Assembly (NCBI GenBank): GCA_004009845.1 | Contig: RMBW01000140.1 | Span: 1 to 64,000 of the forward strand | Reading direction: 5' to 3' | Length of the DNA stretch: 64,000 nucleotides | Origin: Davidsoniella eucalypti | Lineage: Eukaryota; Ascomycota; Sordariomycetes; Microascales; Ceratocystidaceae | Shown here: piece by piece, positions 57,203 through 64,000 of the stretch | Position numbering within the stretch: position 1 is the first letter of the stretch | Layout: every line of letters begins with the position of its first letter | Translations under genes and position numbers: made by a program | Notes under the pieces: generated by a model | The model's input: only the letters and a program-made list of their open reading frames with translations | Told to the model about the DNA's origin: nothing | Databases searched by the model: none

Positions 57203-60200
57203 ATACTTGCTCATATTGGTACATTTTCTGTTTTCTTTTAATCTTCGTCTTTGTTTAAACCCGTGCAATTCGACTACATAACATATAATAGATAATATAC
57301 ATAGACATCTGTATCTACATTTACCCCAGCTCATCATTGTTTCTGTGTATAGTATATATAAGTAGCTATTTCTCTATTCTATCTAGCCAATGCAACAAAC
57401 ATTGAATGGAACATGGATGGTCGTTTGTCCATCGACCCAAGCATATAAGATAGAAGGACTATCAGATTAACACGTCAGCTTTTATTTGATAATTGTAGTG
57501 AATTAGAAGCCCAGACCTCACCCTCTACAGCCCTCAGAATGATAACTTTGAGTTCAAGACGTCGCCTCCTCACCCTGGTTGCTAGACAATAAAATAATTT
57601 CCAGCCAAAGAACAAGCACGTAGTTATTGTATAATTATATCAACAACACTGTATAGAAAGCAGCCTAATCATATACTTTGTCACACCCCAGGATATCGGG
57701 ACCGCCCTTTTCAATGATGAACCACAAGAGATGGTGAGCCTAGTCTCTCTACCTTGTACCCTAGACAAGCCTGAGCGACTACATGTACCATCAAACCCGA
57801 ACCAGATGTTGACCTGGAGAATACAATTCTAAGACGACCGGCCGTTGCCATCATAACATTTACCGTTTTCAAAGAGCTAGACTGTTAGCACTATATAATA
57901 AACTGGCATGACCACTAGTTAGTGACTGGACACTTGCATCTTATCTTCATAAGATTCTCATTACCATTGTTATACCTAACCCTAGTTTTGAGCAAAACTG
58001 TTGTTACATCATTGTTGGTTTTCTAGTCACATTTCTTTCCCGTCTGTAGAAACGGTTACCTCATTATATTTTCTGGGTTTCCATACTATCTTCTAATACG
58101 ACGATTCTCAGATCGTAAGTCCTGCAATAAGTAGGTCTTGACTTTAGCTAGTTTGTGTTTATATTAGGATGCTCTTATCCTCGAGTTTTTAGATTATTCT
58201 TGCAATCACTTTTCCTTCGTCGTAGTTGGTTATCTTGATATATCTTTCAACCACTGATGCTTGCTTTGTCCTTTTTTTTTTTTTTTTTCTTTTTTTTTTT
58301 CTCTATTGATAGTGATACCTAAACTTAATCTTCTTCTCGATCAAGTTCCTTTCATGGCCACCTTCTCACTTACTTCACAGCAAGCCTTCTATTTGTTTTG
58401 GTCTTCTGGTTTCTAGACTACCCTACCTCTAGTTATTTCTAGTTTACATTCTTTCCCGCAAAAAAAGACGCACAAGTTTCTATTGTAGTCCTTTCTCCTA
58501 TTATTTCTAGACCATAAACCGCACTCCAAGTCATGATATTCGTATACAATCTCCCCAATATGTAGAAACCCAGCGCTCCAGAGACTCACGTGTTGTAGCA
58601 ATATGCTATTAACAAGTCATAGTTAGTAGTTCTGGTAATTGTATTGTATGGACTCGGTTGTTTCGTAGATGTATTAGCCAAGAGCGCCATATTTCCTCTT
58701 CTACTTTTTATGTCTCTTGACTACCCTTTGGACCTTTTCACTCTCTATTTTGTTAGTTGTGTTATTATTAATTGTGCCACTCAAGTGTATAGATAACCAT
58801 ATATCTTCACGTGCTACTTTTAGCTCAGCCAATATATTTCCTTTAGACTTTTGTCATTTGTTTGCGTTTTGCTTTCTATGGGAGAATCTCTGTTTGTAAA
58901 TCTTTATGAAAAAGGGTTTTCCTACCCGTCATGTTCAAGTCGTCTTCAAGAACGTCATGTCATTTCTCCTTTTCTAGGAGCTCATGCACTAACCGGCTCT
59001 CCTGCGATTCCAAAATCACATGGTTCTTTCGACGAGTCAATATCATATCGTATTCTGTCAACTCTCATTCCATTCTTCCTCTCATGACTTTGAGATGGCA
59101 CTTACTCTTTACTCCAAGTCAGTTTCTATGCTAGAACGGTTCCTTTGTCTCTATTGATTTCCTTTAACTATCCCGTGGTTCCCATAGCCACATCTCATAT
59201 CTCGGTTTTCAGATTGTATTATTCTGTGATCTCTGAATCCGAACGTCTTTTCATTTCATTATCCCGATTCCCATATTACTCTTCCATTGATACTCAAATC
59301 GTGTCTTCTCTCTTTCAACAGAACCCATCCTTTGTTTGGTCCTATTAGATTTTGACTTAGCAACTCCGTTCCGCAATCTCGCGTTACACCTCTTTCTCAG
59401 ATTTGTCTCTACCTTTTTCCGGCTTCCCAGTTCTCATTGCCATTCTGTGCTCATATCTTCACAGCCAAAAGCTCCGTAATGCTAATGAATGAAAAAAGAA
59501 CCATACTCTTTTCTGTATTTTTTGGATCAGTAATACTCTTCTAAGTCAAGATACGCTTACAATAGGACACGCTTCTCCCAGCGCGTTCCAACCTTGCATA
59601 AATTCTCAACGATCCAAGCCGTAACTTACAACTATACGCAGGAAAGAGTCTCTGCCGCAACCTCGGTCTCTAGACCGCAATGACCTCGGCTACGACAAGG
59701 AAATGGTAGCAGTGTATTGGGTCGTTTGTGAATGTAGATATCTCATACTTGGAATAGATTTTGTGATTTTGGCCTATAACTTATACCTGAAATATGCCTG
59801 GATTAACGAAACATTAACTAATACCCAAAGCCGTTAGGGACACAAAGTTCTTGACTTCAGCTTCACATCTTGGCACCTACTAGTTACAAAATAGCAACAT
59901 AGTTAGAACTTGTAATGAACTTCATTGGACCTTGTCCCCCTGACAGGATCATACCTCAATCCTGGATATGAGAAGCTGTTTTGCCAAATCTTGATCCTAA
60001 ACAATAGATTCGACTACTATACCATTGTTAGCACACGTCTTTACTATTCTGCTTTCCCTAAGAGCTGTTATGTGAAGAATGGCCTGTAGTTTGCTTAGTT
60101 TTTTTGGGGGAGATGTCCGTCACTGACTAGCTATTTAATGCCGTATATCAATAGCTTTCTATCTACAAACTAGTGATGCTTGGGAATAGAGTAGCAAGGA

Positions 60201-61358
60201 AATAGGAGCATATCTTCTGTGCTGTTTTGGAAGACAAACTGATGTTTTAAAACAAACTAGCAGGTAGCACGGAACTCTGCCCCTTCTTTCTTCTTCCCCA
60301 AACACGGGTTTAACATTGGCATGATTAATCCGTCACCGTAAGGTCCCTAAGATTTAGGCTCCTGGATGGTTACATGGTTAAATAAGACTAAGACGTACTT
60401 GAAGATATGTATATATTCATATTTTGGGTTAGAAGAGGATCGATAGTCTAGACACTATAGAAGAGATAACAGCAATGGAAACCGAAGGGATGGATCTAAG
60501 TCGAAAGAGGTGTGTCGTGGAGATAACAGAAAAAAAGTGCAGTGCCATATCCAAAGAAATAAAATAAGGATACCTGATCCTTGACGTTGACTACATTCAA
60601 TGTTGACAAAGATCACATGGCTTATATTGACTATAGACAGGTGCTTTATGTTATGGATAAGTTCATAATGATAAAAGTGTCAAAAGTATGGTCGAGAAAT
60701 ATAAAGACAAGAACTAGACTGAGTTGTTATGTTGGGCTTGCCTAGGTACACCCATTTTGACAAAGCCAGTTCCATCGGCTCCTCCCGTGTCTTGCTCAAA
60801 GATATTTTCCGTGTTTAAATGGTGAGCACAAGCCCGGCAAGTCATTGCTGCCAGTTCCATATCTTCCCGGGGTAGGGTACCGTGGAAAGTTTAATCGTTT
60901 CTCCTCAGATGCTTAGCAATCTAAGTTTCTAGCCTTGCCTGTTAAGCGTGTTTAGATTAATTACTTTTTTTTTGGGCTCAGGTTAGCCTACCTTTGTTGA
61001 TAACTCTTTATAGTTAAGATATGGCATTCCAAATATCAGTGGCCGGTTCCACGGGTAGGGCCTCTGTTTTATACGGGAATGTCACTAGCATCATAACTTG
61101 AGTTATATCCGAATCTCTTGGGTTGCCGAGAGTTGGCCACATAATCAAAGACAATTTTTTTGTCAAGTGGTGTATGTTTCTGAGTGTTCTCGAAAAGTAG
61201 TAGGTTTTCTTAACTTCTTTCAAGGTGCTATTGTATATCCTAGTGGCCCATTGTGGTATAACATCGTTGACTCATTGTGAAAAGATATATCGTTTTATCG
61301 TGAAGGAAACTGCTAGAGATAGCCAGTCCAAAAGGCTCCGGTACTCGGCCCTCTGGGT
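57203..61358. other. Gene-poor, partly pyrimidine-biased region
   Basis: About 4.2 kb without a supportable gene. From about 57950 to 59500 the plus strand is strikingly C/T-rich (minus strand purine-rich), with a long poly(T) near 58271-58302. Purine-rich minus-strand sequence with many stops could be a decayed transposable element, but I found no reverse transcriptase, integrase or LTR pair. The remainder to 61358 is AT-rich single-copy-looking DNA. Confidence 0.5.
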
Positions 61359-61411
61359 TGATTTGATTTGATTATATTTAACGTCTACCTAAATCACTAA
61401 GATTATACGAC
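61359..61411 (-). mobile_element. Second LINE 3' end, severely 5'-truncated
   Basis: About 53 bp matching the last bases of the element at 61459-62906 with one difference (ATTATACGAC versus ATCATACGAC), including its TTGATTTGATT tail in plus-strand reading. It lies 48 bp from that element in the same orientation. No target duplication is obvious. It is a separate, older or shorter insertion of the same family. Confidence 0.7.
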
Positions 61412-61480
61412 ACCGGATTGGTTATCGGACAGATAAAGGGAAGGTTGGCTTAGTGAAGATTTGATTTGATTTGATTATAT

Positions 61481-62434
61481 TTAACGTCTACCTAAATCAC
61501 TAAGATCATACGACGCTTCTTCTTTAGGCGCATGGGCTCTGTAGTGCCTCCATTTCACCTCTAATCTCTTGGCAAGATACTTGCATGAGCTCTCTTTCCT
61601 AAGTAGCTTTTTGAAGCTGGTCCGGAGTGGTCTCTTATTTCCGGGGCACGCCCAGGGATGGAAAGGTTCCTTCCGTTGATGGCACAGTGAACAGTTTCTT
61701 TCCGCATCCGTATGTTCGAACCGGTCATGGTACTCCGCAAAGTCGCCATGGCCTGTCCGGGCAGTTAGGATCCGTCCCACCGTAGATCTGTGCTGGTCTT
61801 TAAACCAGTCCACCTTGTAGACAGTCTTTGTTTCAAAACGAACCCCAAGATGTTTTCTCGGCTCGCACTCCGCTATCCATGACTTGAAGTCAGCATTCAG
61901 CTGTGCGTTTTTCCATCTGTGGGCGGAAGCAAGGGACATATGGTCGCGGTCGAGGTCCACAAGCTTAGTATTGCCTGTACACCCTTGTTTCGCCAACTTG
62001 TCAACTAGCTCGTTGCCAGGAACATTAATGTGCCCTGGGACCCACCTGATGCCACCGACCGCTAGCTCTACACGCTCAGTGCCTCCTTTCCACTCATGGA
62101 GTAAGCTTCGGATCTTGTTGACAGCCTCTTGAGAGGTTCCATTCTTACCTGCCATATTGGAGATGCGTTGTGCAACACCCAAATTGTCAAGGCACAGATA
62201 TAGACTGCCTGCATCGGGAGGAGCATGCTTGATGGCCGCTTGGACTGCATTGTCCGCAGCAATAGCCTCTGTGTCGGCCACTTCTCGTAAAGAGCCACAT
62301 GACCCTAGACCTTCACACAGTTTGATGCCCTCATAAAAGACTGCCCAGCCAGTCCCTGTCCTGCCCTTCTCATCGCGAGAACCATCGGAGTAAACCCATA
62401 ACGTTTTCGGGTCTGCCTCAGCCACCTCTTTCAA
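61481..62434 (-). pseudogene. RNase H and zinc-finger part of the LINE ORF2
   Basis: An open piece of about 317 codons. RNase H catalytic acids are visible in VYSDGS, DTEAIA, LCLDNLG and PGNELVDKLAKQG, so this domain looks intact. The C-terminal part has a zinc-knuckle-like CSLCHQRKEPFHPWAC. The frame ends with SDLGRR and a stop at the very 3' end of the element. The start at 62434 is not a real initiation codon; the upstream part of the polyprotein is in another frame. Confidence 0.85.
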
Positions 62435-62460
62435 ATGATGTTTGGCGGCTTCTTCTTTGT

Positions 62461-62874
62461 CTAGTTGCGGTGGCAGACAGTCACGGGGCCCTTTTCTTCT
62501 GAGAAGAGTCTGTTCGACTCTTTGATCGGCACCGGGAGCAATTTCTTATACACATCGACGTGTCCTTCTATCTCTGTGATGCATAGCGGGTGCCGGGAGT
62601 CTACCATGGAAGCTCGAATGGCGGCGGCTCTATCAAGGTCCTTCAGTATCATCTCCATGTTTGGGAACGAGGAGAGGATGTGCAAAAGCCTAGTTGGCGT
62701 GGTACAGTACACTGGCAGTGCGGCCCTCAGGGCAGCTCTCAAAGCTACCTCTAGCTTTTCTTTCCCTTTAGCCTGCATGAAGGGAGACCAGGTGGAAGAG
62801 GCATACGTCAGTTGGGGGAGCACGCAACTCCTTACTGCATGTAGCAGACTCCTCACTGGGGTTCCTCGGTACAC
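62461..62874 (-). pseudogene. Reverse-transcriptase C-terminal (thumb) fragment of the LINE ORF2
   Basis: An open piece of 137 codons containing SLLHAVRSCVLPQLTYASSTWSP without the palm YxDD motif, which would lie upstream and is lost through 5' truncation. It is out of frame with the RNase H part. Confidence 0.75.
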
Positions 62875-62961
62875 TCCCGAGAGAGCTCGGAGTGCGTTTG
62901 TGGGTTCTTAGTGAAGGTCCTCCGTAAATGACATATAATACCTTCTAAACCCAAAATTGTC

Positions 62962-63080
62962 ACATACGACCATAGCTGATAGAAAGCACGGGATCCCGTC
63001 CGCTCTCCCCTAGTTAAACTATCAAGCGCCCGATCAGTACTACGGTGGGTGACCACGTGGGAATACCGGGTGTTGTATGT
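62962..63080 (+). rRNA. 5S ribosomal RNA
   Basis: A 119-nt sequence beginning ACATACGACCATAG and ending GTTGTATGT, so the two ends pair as helix I. It includes CGGGATCCCGTCCGCTC, the paired GATAG/CTATC of helices II and III, and the internal promoter C-box GGTGGGTGACCAC. All match the fungal 5S rRNA pattern. A T-run (TTTTTT at 63102-63107) 22 bp downstream can end RNA polymerase III transcription. As is usual in filamentous ascomycetes, it stands alone outside the rDNA repeat. It looks intact and potentially functional. Confidence 0.93.
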
Positions 63081-63101
63081 CCCGAGGCTAATATTTATTT
63101 A

Positions 63102-63107
63102 TTTTTT
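63102..63107 (+). terminator. Pol III T-run terminator for 5S rRNA
   Basis: Six consecutive T residues on the coding strand, 22 bp after the mature 3' end. Shorter T-runs before it (TTTATTTA) are unlikely to terminate fully. Confidence 0.6.
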
Positions 63108-63780
63108 GGGCAAGCCTACAATCATGGCATTTAGAAAGCAATCTACAATTTCAGGTTGGGATTTATCATTTGTAGACCTATTGTTCCATTTGTCCAAAAC
63201 CTCCATGTGACCTTGAGTTTGACACTTTTGATATGCTTCCATATAAATGCAGAAAGAAAAAGAGCAGAGAAATGATACATAACGCTTTGTAATTTCTTAG
63301 TCATGATCGAAATTGGGTTTCCCAGTTCCAATAACAAAGCTTTTGTTATTTTATGATTTATTACTAGAGTGACTTTATTTACAAAGGGCATGATACTTCT
63401 TATACATGGCACGACCAATTCGGAACATCATTTACACCGCCTTTTCAATGCCGGATTTATAGAGCATAACGTCCTATGAAAAAGGCATTCTCATTTTTAC
63501 AAAATATTTTATGCAGTTACTAATTAGCCAACTAACCCGCATAAGCCTCAAAAAATCACTGAGTTGGCCATGATGGTGAAAGTTTCCGTGAATATCTCCA
63601 CGGATTTTCGAGATAGCAAAAACAGCCAACGGAAGAAAAATATTGCTGGCTAGACCTTAGGACAAAGCCTGAGAACCTAGAATGAGCATATATTGGACTT
63701 CTTGGGTCTGGCTATAAGCAAGAACAGACGTCCCCTGGAGATAATGATTCATCTAGCTCTGGAATCTTCAGTCGAAGTTT
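63108..63780. other. Spacer between the 5S gene and the last gene
   Basis: About 670 bp, AT-rich. A 91-codon minus-strand frame (63418-63143) has no recognisable motif. No other feature seen. Confidence 0.6.
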
Positions 63781-63782
63781 GC

Positions 63783-63788
63783 TATAAA
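63783..63788 (+). promoter_or_regulatory. TATA box of the terminal gene
   Basis: TATAAA lies about 193 bp before the start codon. It is followed by a CA-rich leader (about 63835-63900), a combination often seen at highly expressed fungal genes. Confidence 0.45.
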
Positions 63789-63975
63789 CTCTAGTCTATC
63801 AGTACATTCCTATACTGTTGATTACTCTCCCAAATTGAACTTCCACACTTGCAAAAACAACTTTAAACTACCAACAACACAATCAAACAAAGTCTATTCA
63901 GTAAGTTCTTAGGCCTTCTTAAACGATAAAACTACAGGTTTTGTCTAACACATTTGCTAACATATCAGAGTCGAC

Positions 63976-64000
63976 ATGTCTAGCACTCAGTACCATCTTA
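63976..64000 (+). CDS. Start of a gene cut by the window end
   Basis: The ATG at 63976 begins MSSTQYHL, where the window ends. It follows a leader interrupted by a textbook intron, 63901-63968: donor GTAAGT, branch TGCTAAC, acceptor ATCAG. The spliced leader, CA-rich untranslated region and TATA box make a real start likely. Nothing can be said about the product. Confidence 0.6.

Larger units (their letters stand above)
61449..62916 (-). mobile_element. 5'-truncated non-LTR retrotransposon (Tad-like) with 10-bp target duplication
   Basis: The insert spans about 61459-62906 on the minus strand and is flanked by direct repeats CTTAGTGAAG at 61449-61458 and 62907-62916. Its 3' end carries an (ATCAA)n-type tail. 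Only the end of the reverse-transcriptase region (thumb-like LLHAVRSCVLPQLTYASSTWSP, 62874-62461), the RNase H domain and the C-terminal zinc-finger part remain. The two coding pieces are in different frames, so at least one frameshift has occurred near 62480-62510. Tad-clade membership is inferred from the terminal RNase H and CCHC arrangement. Because the 5' part is missing, the element is dead. Confidence 0.88.

Overview
The window is nuclear DNA of a filamentous ascomycete (Pezizomycotina); I cannot name the class. Evidence: short introns with GTRAGT-type donors, CTAAC-like branch points and CAG/TAG acceptors; single genes on both strands separated by AT-rich spacers; a dispersed single 5S rRNA gene; and recognisable fungal families (Ssk1 response regulator, Bot1p-type mitoribosomal protein, DUF2439/Dbl2-like protein, Tad2, BAR-SH3 protein). 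All calls come from reading the sequence. No database search was run, so family names rest on motif recognition.

Layout. 0-8 kb: an sn-1-type diacylglycerol lipase (+), a CCDC97/DUF2052 protein (-), a zinc alcohol dehydrogenase (-) and a cation-dependent O-methyltransferase (-). 8-12.7 kb: gene-poor DNA leading into the SSK1 promoter and leader. 12.8-19.4 kb: SSK1 (four exons, first intron about 1.4 kb) and mitoribosomal mS45. 20.1-20.8 kb: a four-helix MARVEL-like membrane protein gene, intact except for two in-frame TAG codons, both where tryptophan is expected. 24-28.6 kb: an unknown disordered protein (+) convergent with a BAR-SH3 protein (-). 30-36 kb: a Dbl2/ZGRF1-like protein surrounded by very small retroposed inserts with target-site duplications, and sharing short duplicated patches with itself and with the start of the next gene. 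36-41.6 kb: a protein with a three-cysteine zinc-cluster-like motif and a hydrophobic C-terminus, then TAD2. 44.7-57.2 kb: three low-complexity proteins of unknown function. 57.2-63.1 kb: gene-poor DNA holding a 5'-truncated non-LTR retrotransposon inserted about 50 bp upstream of a 5S rRNA gene. 63.9 kb to the end: a spliced leader and the first eight codons of another gene.

The genes are ordinary, mostly unrelated chromosomal genes; I see no biosynthetic cluster or operon-like unit. The most interesting signals are: (1) the membrane-protein gene with two UAG codons at tryptophan positions, matching the UAG-to-UIG (Trp) A-to-I mRNA editing known in sexual tissue of filamentous ascomycetes, with TAD2, part of the proposed editing machinery, in the same window; (2) a family of roughly 40-55 bp poly(A)-tailed inserts with 13-15 bp target duplications; (3) a LINE placed just upstream of the 5S gene, beside a second 3' end of the same family; and (4) short templated duplications inside the Dbl2-like gene.
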